Shown one piece after another: positions 14,261 through 21,086 of a DNA stretch of 21,086 nucleotides (positions within the stretch are counted from its first letter, which is position 1; every line of letters starts with the position of its first letter). Origin of the DNA: JASFRS01 sp050114795 (GTDB taxonomy: Bacteria > Pseudomonadota > Alphaproteobacteria > Sphingomonadales > CAKZYD01); contig JASFRS010000020.1 of the NCBI GenBank assembly GCA_050114795.1, forward strand, positions 1 through 21,086, written 5' to 3'. The notes beneath the pieces were generated by a model. The model saw only the letters and a list, made by a program, of their open reading frames with translations, did no database searches and was not told the origin of the DNA. Position numbers and translations under genes: made by a program.

Positions 14261-14923
14261 TTAATGGCGGCCTTCACGCCCAGGTAATTTGATAACCACT
14301 TCCTTCGTCACACCTGATTCGCCGGGGAAATTAGTGAACATAGCCTGGACCAGATAAGGCATGATTTCCGGTAAACGGTTGTCACGCCCTATAGAGCGAA
14401 CTTCGCCTTCGAATACCACATCGCGTGTCGATCCAGTGCGGACGATGTCCATGCTTAGAGCGCGAGTATAGACGGTATAGCTATAAACCTCCGGCGCATA
14501 TCCAAAGGGATAATAGCCATGGAAATAGCCACTGCGGTAATAGCCGGTATAAAAAGGATAGCCATAGCCATAGGGGCCGTAAAAGCCGTAATAGGCCGTC
14601 GGCCTTGAACGAATGACCTGCTCGCCTTCGGAAATACCATAATCCAGCTCTACCACCAGGTCCGAAGCATTAGCTGAATTGACCGGTTGATAGCCGAATT
14701 TTGCCAACTCCCCACGCACCAAAGCCGCATATTGTTCAAATTCCAAACTGCCTTGCAACGCCGGGTCTTGCGGCACGACGGTGAAGGTTGCACCAGGCTG
14801 AACCTCATTCAGCTTATGGAATCGGGCAACATCGGATTTCAAATTGGATGCACAAGCGCTTAGCAGCAATGCCAACAATGCTACAACGCTACTGATTTTC
14901 AAAGACTGACTCATGCGTGTCAT
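14261..14923 (-). CDS. DUF4136-like lipoprotein with Gly/Tyr-rich segment
   Basis: A 220-residue predicted lipoprotein. The signal peptide ends in the lipobox LSAC (21-24), and the mature protein starts Cys24-Ala-Ser, favouring outer-membrane sorting. The fold resembles DUF4136 (ATFTVVPQDPAL, LAKFGYQPV, DLVVELDYGI, VYTRALSMDIV). Between strands, residues 111-149 form a repeat-like run dense in Tyr, Gly, Phe and Pro. Function is unknown. Lnt in this window would acylate it. The ATG is at 14923 behind GAGGGAG, whose bases also form one arm of an inverted repeat. A strong terminator follows the gene. Confidence 0.82.
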   Translation of the reverse strand: MTRMSQSLKISSVVALLALLLSACASNLKSDVARFHKLNEVQPGATFTVVPQDPALQGSLEFEQYAALVRGELAKFGYQPVNSANASDLVVELDYGISEGEQVIRSRPTAYYGFYGPYGYGYPFYTGYYRSGYFHGYYPFGYAPEVYSYTVYTRALSMDIVRTGSTRDVVFEGEVRSIGRDNRLPEIMPYLVQAMFTNFPGESGVTKEVVIKLPGREGRH

Positions 14924-14926
14924 GGA

Positions 14927-14963
14927 TAAACTCCCTCATCGCCCCAAAGTTTAAAGGAGTTTA
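14927..14963 (-). promoter_or_regulatory. Inverted repeat covering the lipoprotein gene's ribosome binding site
   Basis: TAAACTCC (14963-14956) is perfectly complementary to GGAGTTTA (14934-14927), eight pairs with a 21-base loop. The second arm contains the GGAG that serves as Shine-Dalgarno for the ATG at 14923. If transcribed, the fold would block ribosome access. Confidence 0.4.
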
Positions 14964-14986
14964 GCTGAACACTACATGAACCACAA

Positions 14987-16000
14987 TCAGGGGCGCAGGA
15001 ATCCCACGATATCGTGAATTTCATTGATGATTGGCTCACTTAACGCCCGCGCCCGCTCCGCACCGTCCCGCAGGACCGCATCAATTTGTGCAGGATCATC
15101 CATCAGACGGTTCATTTCCTCCGTCATCGGGGAGAGTTTCTGGACTGCGATCTCAATCAGGTCCGCCTTAAACCCTGCAAAGCCTTGACCTACATAGCGT
15201 GCACAGATCGCATCAGCATCTTCATTCAACAAAGCAGCCATAATGGTAACGAGATTATTTGCTTCGGGCCTATCAGCCAATTCTTTTGCCGTTTCAGGAA
15301 GCGGATCTGCATCCGTCCGTGCTTTACGGAATTTTTTCGCAATCAAGTCTGCATCATCCGTCAAGTTGATCCGGCTTAAATCGGATGGATCAGATTTTGA
15401 CATTTTATTGCGCCCATCGCGCAGAGACATAACCCGGGCGCCCGCTTTCAAAATCAAAGGCTCCACCAGCGGGAAGAAATCAACACCATAATCATTGTTG
15501 AATTTCTGCGCGATGTCGCGAGTCAGCTCTAAATGCTGTTTCTGATCTTCGCCTACAGGCACATGAGTTGCACGATAAGCTAAAATATCCGCGGCCATAA
15601 GATTGGGATAAACATAAAGGCCCGAGGATGCATTTTCCTTATTCTTACCCGCTTTATCTTTAAACTGGGTCATGCGATTGAGCCAGCCAATGCGCGTCAC
15701 ACAATTGAAAATCCAGGCCAAATCTGAATGGGCCGCCACTTGGCTTTGATTGAACAAAATCGCCTTTTTCGGATCAATGCCTGCAGCCAGCAGTGCTGCC
15801 GCCCCTTCACGGGTTGCTTTACGTAAGGCGTCAGGCTCCTGAAATACCGTGATGGCATGCAGATCGACTAAGCAATAGAGGCTTTCATAGTCATGCTGTA
15901 GCCCAACCCAATTACGGATAGCGCCTAGATAATTGCCAAGATGCAATTGACCTGTCGGTTGAATACCGGAAAAAACACGGTTTTTGGGCGCTTGAGCCAT
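14987..16000 (-). CDS. trpS: Tryptophanyl-tRNA synthetase
   Basis: A class I aminoacyl-tRNA synthetase charging tRNA-Trp. Of 337 residues, the HIGH-type signature is HLGN (20-23) within SGIQPTGQLHLGNYLGA, and the KMSKS loop is at 199-203. The active-site segments YPNLMAADILAY and VPVGEDQKQHLELTRDIA are intact. Length is normal for bacterial TrpS. The ATG is at 16000 with AGG about six bases upstream. The gene lies 63 bases after murJ, and the murJ-trpS order is conserved in Alphaproteobacteria. Confidence 0.98.
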   Translation of the reverse strand: MAQAPKNRVFSGIQPTGQLHLGNYLGAIRNWVGLQHDYESLYCLVDLHAITVFQEPDALRKATREGAAALLAAGIDPKKAILFNQSQVAAHSDLAWIFNCVTRIGWLNRMTQFKDKAGKNKENASSGLYVYPNLMAADILAYRATHVPVGEDQKQHLELTRDIAQKFNNDYGVDFFPLVEPLILKAGARVMSLRDGRNKMSKSDPSDLSRINLTDDADLIAKKFRKARTDADPLPETAKELADRPEANNLVTIMAALLNEDADAICARYVGQGFAGFKADLIEIAVQKLSPMTEEMNRLMDDPAQIDAVLRDGAERARALSEPIINEIHDIVGFLRP

Positions 16001-16043
16001 GACTGCCTACTTCTCTGTTGAATTTTCAAACTCAAGCGCTTGT

Positions 16044-16061
16044 AAAAAGCCAAAACGGCCT
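16044..16061 (-). terminator. Weak terminator-like hairpin between murJ and trpS
   Basis: On the minus strand AGGCC (16061-16057) pairs with GGCTT (16051-16047), including one G-T wobble, around a five-base loop, and is followed by more T (to 16044). It begins two bases after the murJ stop. The stem is short, so partial read-through into trpS is likely. Confidence 0.35.
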
Positions 16062-16063
16062 GG

Positions 16064-17614
16064 TCAAGCGCTTCGCTTGGTAAATGCCTTTAAATCAGAC
16101 AGAGCCAGTGCCCCGAACAACAGCGTACACAGCCCATAAACCGCAACCGCCGCTACAATCATCAGCGCCAGCGCCACTATCGCCAAAGCCCCACCAGCAC
16201 CAAGCCAAGAACCCAACAGCTTCGTCAGGCCCCATAAGACAGGCACCATCACAGCCCCGCTGAAAGCCATACGTGGCAAGCGTTTGAGCAAAGTCGCATC
16301 AATATGAAAATGCCCGCGGCGATGAAGCACGGCATAAAGCAGGCCTGCATTTAACCAAGCGGATATGGCTGTTGCCAACGCCAAGCCGACATGAGCTAAA
16401 AACAGCATGAGAATGACACCTAAAATGGAATTGGTCACAACAGCGAAAATCGCGATACGAACCGGGGTTCTGGTATCTTTACGCGCAAAAAATCCAGGTG
16501 TCAGTGTCTTAATCAGCACATATGCGGGAAGACCCAAGGCATAGGCCCCAAGCGCTGCGGCACTTTTCTGCGTGGCGAGTGCATCAAAACTGCCGCGTTC
16601 AAACAGCACGCGTAAAATCTCATCAGGAATGGTGATAAGGCCCAAAGCCGCAGGCAAAGTTAGAAATAAAGCAAATTCTATCGCCCGGTTCTGGCTGTGA
16701 ATGGCGACATGTTTTTCATCACGCTTAATCTGGCGTGCTAAAGTCGGCAGCAAGACCGTACCAACCGCCACGCCAATCACACCGATAGGCAATTGGTTCA
16801 AACGGTCGCCGAAATAGAGATAGGAAATCGAGCCTTCAGGCAAAAAGCGGCTGGCCAAAATCGTATCAATCAACACATTCAACTGCATGGCCCCCGCGCC
16901 AATGGCAGCCGGGGCCATAATCACCAACATGGTTTTGACTTCATCACTAAGGCGCGGAAAACGCAAGTATAGCCGCATGCCGTTTTTATAACAGATGACA
17001 AGCAACCATATGAATTGCGCCAGTCCGGATAAGGTTACCGCTGTGGCCAAGGATAAAGCCGTCTTTGCCTCACCATCATGAAATAATATCAGCGTGCTGA
17101 TCATGAAAATATTGAGCAGGATGGGTGCGGCAGCAGCGGCAGCAAATTTCCCCAGACCGTTCAAAACCCCACCCATAAGCGAAACGAGCGATATCAGAGC
17201 CAAAAATGGGAAGGTCAGACGGGTTAAATCAACCGCCAACTCGAATTTTTCCGGTCCCGCGCCATGAAATCCGCCTGTCAGGGCTAAAATCACCCAGGGC
17301 ATACCCGCTTCTACCAGCGCGGTGAACAGTAATAGGATGGGCAGTAAAGACGCCAGAACATCTTCCGCAAAGCGCCGGGCTTTATCATCGCCTTCCTCAA
17401 GGTTTTGCGAAAACAAAGGCACAAAAGCCGCTGAAAACGCCCCTTCGGCAAAAAGACGGCGGAACAGATTAGGAAGCTTGAATGCAACGAAAAAGGCATC
17501 AGCCGCCATACCAGCGCCCAGAAAACGCGCAAGTAAAATATCACGGATAAAGCCCAGCACACGTGACACCATGGTCAGGCCGCCAACCGTCATGCTGGAT
17601 TTAATTAAAGACAT
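16064..17614 (-). CDS. murJ: Lipid II flippase MurJ (MviN)
   Basis: A 516-residue polytopic inner-membrane protein that flips the peptidoglycan precursor lipid II. Hydrophobic segments fill the length, consistent with the 14 helices of the family. Residues essential in E. coli MurJ fall at the same positions: Arg18 (VSRVLGF), Arg24 (FIRD), Asp39 (AADAFF) and Arg52 (LFRRLFAEGAFS). The start is ATG at 17614, with AAGGGG ten bases upstream in the 14-base gap after glnD, so it is probably co-transcribed with glnD. No truncation is seen. Confidence 0.97.
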   Translation of the reverse strand: MSLIKSSMTVGGLTMVSRVLGFIRDILLARFLGAGMAADAFFVAFKLPNLFRRLFAEGAFSAAFVPLFSQNLEEGDDKARRFAEDVLASLLPILLLFTALVEAGMPWVILALTGGFHGAGPEKFELAVDLTRLTFPFLALISLVSLMGGVLNGLGKFAAAAAAPILLNIFMISTLILFHDGEAKTALSLATAVTLSGLAQFIWLLVICYKNGMRLYLRFPRLSDEVKTMLVIMAPAAIGAGAMQLNVLIDTILASRFLPEGSISYLYFGDRLNQLPIGVIGVAVGTVLLPTLARQIKRDEKHVAIHSQNRAIEFALFLTLPAALGLITIPDEILRVLFERGSFDALATQKSAAALGAYALGLPAYVLIKTLTPGFFARKDTRTPVRIAIFAVVTNSILGVILMLFLAHVGLALATAISAWLNAGLLYAVLHRRGHFHIDATLLKRLPRMAFSGAVMVPVLWGLTKLLGSWLGAGGALAIVALALMIVAAVAVYGLCTLLFGALALSDLKAFTKRSA

Positions 17615-17628
17615 GCGCCACGTGCCCC

Positions 17629-20385
17629 TTATGCCGCTTTTTCAGCCAATGAATCGCCTTCTCTTATGGCTTCATGCAAGCGACGTTTCAAAGCTTTGAT
17701 CCGGTTACCATTAGTGATTTTCTGGCCCAATAAATCCGTTACATAAAAAACGTCCACTGCGCGCTCACCAAAAGTGGCGATGTGGGCAGAGGCAATGGTG
17801 ATTTTTGAATAAAAGAGCGTACGCGTTAATCGATAAACAAGTGCGGGTCGGTCAGACGCGTTAACTTCAATCACCGTAAAACGGTTGGACGCCCTATTAT
17901 CCACTAGCACGACAGGCTCAACATGGAAAATATTGGCCCGCGGTTGTTTTACGGCTTTTTGTCTTAAAACATCTTTTAATTTCACCTTGCCCTGAAGCAC
18001 TTCAAATATCCGTTCTTTCAAGCGCTCCAGGCGATGTGGGTCATCTAAAGCACGGCCAGCCTCATCTTGAATCATGAAATTATCCATCGCCATGCCATCA
18101 GAGGAGGTATGGATTTTTGCATCTGCAATAGATCCACCAACCAGGGAGATCGCACCAGCCACCCGATAAGTCAGGCCCGGATGGTCAGGTGCATAAAGCG
18201 CCATATGCGTGACGGATTGGAAATGGTCGACGTGAAAATCAATGGCCAGTGCATCCTCACCACTCGGCACGTTTTCAATGAGACGTGCATTGCGTTCATG
18301 CACATCTTCACCTTCCGCCAGCCAATATGGGTCGCGGAAGCGCGCCGCATATTCTTCAAAAGTTGGCGTTGCCCAGTCCCTTAATTTCTCACGCAGGGCC
18401 TGTTTGCGGGCCGCAACACGCTTTTCACGGCCCTTTTCTACATGGCCAGCAACCAGCACTTCCTGCGCCGCTTCAAAAAGATCGCGCAGCAATTGGCCCT
18501 TCCAACCATTCCAGACTTTGGGTCCGACCGCGCGAATATCGACAACAGTTAAAACCAATAACAAGCGCAGACGTTCAGGGCTTTGGACTTGATCTGTAAA
18601 ATCCAGAATGGTCTTAAAGTCCGATAAATCGCGCTTAAAGGCCGTGGCCGACATCAGCAAATGCCAGCGCACCAACCAAGCCACCATATCGGTCTCCGCA
18701 GCACTTAACCCCAGCCGCGGGCATAGTTTACGCGCGACAGCTTCACCTAAAACGCTATGGTCTCCACCGCGCCCCTTGGCAATGTCATGCAGTAGAACGG
18801 CAACATATAAAGTTCGGCGGGAATTGAGTTTCGGCAGGATTTCCGTTGATAAAGGATGTTCATCCGCCAATAAGCCTTTTTCAATACGTGATAAAAGTCC
18901 AATGGCGCGGATACTGTGCTCATCCACCGTATAATGATGATACATATCATATTGCATTTGCGCCACCACGCGCCCGAAATCGGGAATGAAGCGTCCGAAA
19001 ATACCCGCCTCATTCATCATCCGCAAATAGGTTTCAGGCGCGTTTTTAGACGTCAGCACATCCATGAAAAACCCGTTCGCCCGGTCATCACGGCGGATTT
19101 TCCCTGTGATGAACTTACGGTCCTGACGCAATTGCCGCATGGCATCGGGATGGAGGTCGAGGCCGTTCTTATCTGCTAGCGCAAAAATCTCCAACATGCG
19201 GACGGGATCTTCTTCGAAAAAGCTTTCATCAGGAATGGTAATGCGTCCGGCATCCAGCACAAAACCCTTCAAATCCTTTGGCCGCCGTTTGATTTTCGGC
19301 ATGCTCAGCAAGGGCCGCCGTTGATGGGATTCCTGTAAATGAGCGCAGAATATCCGGGTTAAATCACCCACACGTTTAGCGGTGATGAAATAATGGCGCA
19401 TGAAGCGTTCAACACCACGCTGTCCCGCCCTATCCACATAGCCTAAACGCGCGGCTAATTCAGGTTGAATATCAAATGTCAGGCGTTCTTCCGCTCGTCC
19501 GGCCAGATAATGAAGATGACAGCGTACGGTCCATAAAAAGGATTCAGCGCTGCGGAATTGACGTAATTCGGCGGCGGTTAAGACCTCTTGTTCTACCAGC
19601 AGACCAACGTCATCTACCTGATAGACATATTTCGCAATCCAGAACAACGTGTGAAGATCACGCAGGCCGCCTTTGCCTTCTTTCAAATTGGGCTCAACCA
19701 CATAGCGGCTGTCGCCCATTTTCTTATGGCGTACATCACGTTCAGCCAGCTTCTGTTCGAGATATTCACTGGCCGTCTTTGCGACAATTTCCTTTTCAAA
19801 TCGGGCTTTGGTTTCAAAATAGACAGGCTGCGCGCCCTGTAAGAAACGTGATTCCAAAAAAGCCGTGCGGATAGTGATATCTTCTTTGGCCAGGCGCAGC
19901 ATTTCAGTAATTGTACGGCTTGAATGCCCAACCTTCAGTCCCAAATCCCATAGCAGATAAAGCAGAGTTTCAATCACTTGTTCCGCCCAGGGTGGGCGCT
20001 TATAAGGGGTGAGAAACAGCAAATCCACATCGGAATAGGGCGCGAGCTCACCACGGCCATAGCCACCAATGGCCACCATAGCGAGCTTTTCACTTTTGGT
20101 CGGATTGGCCAATGGATGGGCTATTTCAGTGATAACTTCCCAGGCGATGGCTAATACCTGATCCATCAAATAGCTGTAGGACTGAATAAGCTTACGCCCG
20201 TTAAGCTCTTCCTCTTCAGCCCGGCGGCGGATTTCCAAACGGCCCTTTTCCATTGCCGCGCCTAGTTCATCCACGAGAAACGCACGCGCATCATCACGTT
20301 TCATATCCCGCATCCGGGCCATGAAATCGGCAATAAGCACGCGCTTATTAATAATCTCCCGTCGCTTCTTGACGTTATAATGCAA
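17629..20385 (-). CDS. glnD: Bifunctional PII uridylyltransferase / uridylyl-removing enzyme
   Basis: The glutamine sensor that uridylylates and deuridylylates PII proteins, controlling nitrogen assimilation. All domains are present in 918 residues. The nucleotidyltransferase has GGYGRGELAPYSDVDLLF (107-124; catalytic Asp119 and Asp121). The HD domain has His490, His533-Asp534 and His543 in LLHDIAKGRGGDHS. Two C-terminal ACT domains lie at about 738-800 and 846-905 and sense glutamine. The start is TTG at 20385: GGGAG lies seven bases upstream and an in-frame TAA is just beyond. ATG at residue 22 would be a shorter alternative but would lose the conserved IINKRVLIAD. mutS lies 41 bases upstream, the usual neighbour in this class. 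Confidence 0.97.
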   Translation of the reverse strand: MHYNVKKRREIINKRVLIADFMARMRDMKRDDARAFLVDELGAAMEKGRLEIRRRAEEEELNGRKLIQSYSYLMDQVLAIAWEVITEIAHPLANPTKSEKLAMVAIGGYGRGELAPYSDVDLLFLTPYKRPPWAEQVIETLLYLLWDLGLKVGHSSRTITEMLRLAKEDITIRTAFLESRFLQGAQPVYFETKARFEKEIVAKTASEYLEQKLAERDVRHKKMGDSRYVVEPNLKEGKGGLRDLHTLFWIAKYVYQVDDVGLLVEQEVLTAAELRQFRSAESFLWTVRCHLHYLAGRAEERLTFDIQPELAARLGYVDRAGQRGVERFMRHYFITAKRVGDLTRIFCAHLQESHQRRPLLSMPKIKRRPKDLKGFVLDAGRITIPDESFFEEDPVRMLEIFALADKNGLDLHPDAMRQLRQDRKFITGKIRRDDRANGFFMDVLTSKNAPETYLRMMNEAGIFGRFIPDFGRVVAQMQYDMYHHYTVDEHSIRAIGLLSRIEKGLLADEHPLSTEILPKLNSRRTLYVAVLLHDIAKGRGGDHSVLGEAVARKLCPRLGLSAAETDMVAWLVRWHLLMSATAFKRDLSDFKTILDFTDQVQSPERLRLLLVLTVVDIRAVGPKVWNGWKGQLLRDLFEAAQEVLVAGHVEKGREKRVAARKQALREKLRDWATPTFEEYAARFRDPYWLAEGEDVHERNARLIENVPSGEDALAIDFHVDHFQSVTHMALYAPDHPGLTYRVAGAISLVGGSIADAKIHTSSDGMAMDNFMIQDEAGRALDDPHRLERLKERIFEVLQGKVKLKDVLRQKAVKQPRANIFHVEPVVLVDNRASNRFTVIEVNASDRPALVYRLTRTLFYSKITIASAHIATFGERAVDVFYVTDLLGQKITNGNRIKALKRRLHEAIREGDSLAEKAA

Positions 20386-20426
20386 CGCCTGCTCCCATTA
20401 CAAAGAGCCCAAATCTATCATGAGCC

Positions 20427-21086
20427 TTACTCATCAGCCATGCTTGCTTTTAGCGCATAAAGCTTATCAAGTGCCTCACGCGGGCTAAGCTCATCTGGTT
20501 GAATCTCATTAAGCAAGTCTCGCAAGGGGTCCGCTTTTGGGGCCTCCGCCGCCCGCTCCACATGGGTTGAGAATAGGGGTAAATCCTGACCTAATTGCGA
20601 CGGTGAGGCATTACCCGCCCCCGCAGGCTGCGCTTCCAGCCGGTCAAGAACTTCCCGCGCACGGGCGATAACGGGCTTGGGCAAGCCCGCTAATTTAGCG
20701 ACTTGGACACCATAAGACCGGTCTGCAGCACCTGCGCCCACTTCATGAAGGAAAATCAAATCACCTTCCCATTCTTTCACTTTCAGCGCATGAAGCGAGA
20801 GATTATCCAGACGTTCAGCAAGGACTGTGAGCTCATGATAATGGGTGGCGAACAGTGCTCTCGACTGGTTCACATCATGAAGGTTTTCAACGGTCGCCCA
20901 GGCAATAGACAAGCCATCATAAGTCGCCGTCCCGCGCCCGATTTCATCCAATATGACGAAAGATTTAGGCGTCGCCTGATTAAGAATGGCCGCGGTCTCA
21001 ACCATTTCGACCATGAAAGTGGAACGCCCATGGGCCAAATCATCAGCCGCCCCAACGCGGGAGAAAAGCCGGTCAATCACCCCGAT
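20427..21086 (-). CDS. mutS: DNA mismatch repair ATPase MutS, C-terminal part (cut by window edge)
   Basis: The mismatch-recognition ATPase of methyl-directed or MutL-dependent repair. The last 219 residues are present; the frame runs open to the end of the window. Visible are the signature region GAADDLAHGRSTFMVEM, Walker B FVILDEIGRGTATYDG, the conserved ATHYHEL, and SYGVQVAKLAGLP of the dimer helices. A variable linker follows, then the C-terminal tetramerisation-type segment (LRDLLNEIQPDELSPREALD). The mismatch-binding domains and Walker A lie outside the window. It stops 41 bases before the glnD start. Confidence 0.97.
   Translation of the reverse strand: MGVIDRLFSRVGAADDLAHGRSTFMVEMVETAAILNQATPKSFVILDEIGRGTATYDGLSIAWATVENLHDVNQSRALFATHYHELTVLAERLDNLSLHALKVKEWEGDLIFLHEVGAGAADRSYGVQVAKLAGLPKPVIARAREVLDRLEAQPAGAGNASPSQLGQDLPLFSTHVERAAEAPKADPLRDLLNEIQPDELSPREALDKLYALKASMADE

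Noticed and set aside
16032..16073. TCAAGCGCTT repeated 32 bases apart at the murJ end
   Set aside because: Two short copies, one inside the murJ coding end. No wider repeat family is visible in the window.
1..21086. Mobile elements, CRISPR arrays, tRNA/rRNA genes, phage or defence genes
   Set aside because: No transposase, integrase, regular repeat-spacer pattern, RNA gene or recognisable defence protein is seen on either strand.

Overview
The window looks like a chromosomal housekeeping segment from an alphaproteobacterium of moderate GC content. The gene set and order support this: metK beside a Cro/CI-type regulator, then lnt-corC-ybeY-phoH-miaB-plsC-fur, a MucR/Ros regulator, rimI-tsaB, nfuA and a universal stress gene, and trpS-murJ-glnD-mutS. 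MucR/Ros proteins, a Fur without C-terminal CxxC motifs, and the HTH-metK pairing are typical of that class. I cannot name the order or genus. There are no tRNA or rRNA genes, CRISPR arrays, insertion sequences or phage genes.

Layout, by coordinate. 1-1177: the 5' part of metK preceded by its HTH neighbour. 1383-8253: a compact minus-strand block, lnt, corC, ybeY, phoH, miaB, plsC and fur, covering lipoprotein acylation, rRNA maturation, tRNA thiomethylation, phospholipid synthesis and metal regulation. 8420-9111: mucR with its own terminator and a very AT-rich upstream region. 9112-10244: rimI and tsaB, overlapping by four bases. 10273-11928: a divergent pair, a RutE-like nitroreductase (minus) and a secreted polysaccharide deacetylase (plus, the only plus-strand gene). 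11925-14923: nfuA, a Usp protein, a DUF2333 membrane protein and a DUF4136 lipoprotein. 14987-21086: trpS, murJ, glnD and the 3' end of mutS.

Functionally the block links translation quality (ybeY, phoH, miaB, tsaB, rimI, trpS), envelope building (lnt, plsC, murJ, the lipoprotein, the deacetylase), nitrogen sensing (glnD), Fe-S and metal homeostasis (nfuA, fur) and DNA repair (mutS). Several starts are GTG or TTG, and genes are often coupled by overlaps (TGATG at ybeY/corC, ATGA at tsaB/rimI).

I found no clearly new multi-gene system. The most interesting signals are small. (1) The lnt 5' end is split between two frames at a T6 run that resembles a -1 slippery site. (2) A palindrome upstream of nfuA matches the core of the IscR type 1 motif as I remember it. 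(3) MucR has lost two of the four Ros zinc ligands. (4) Hairpins or inverted repeats abut the starts of the usp and lipoprotein genes. (5) Only 15 bases separate the start codons of the two divergent genes.
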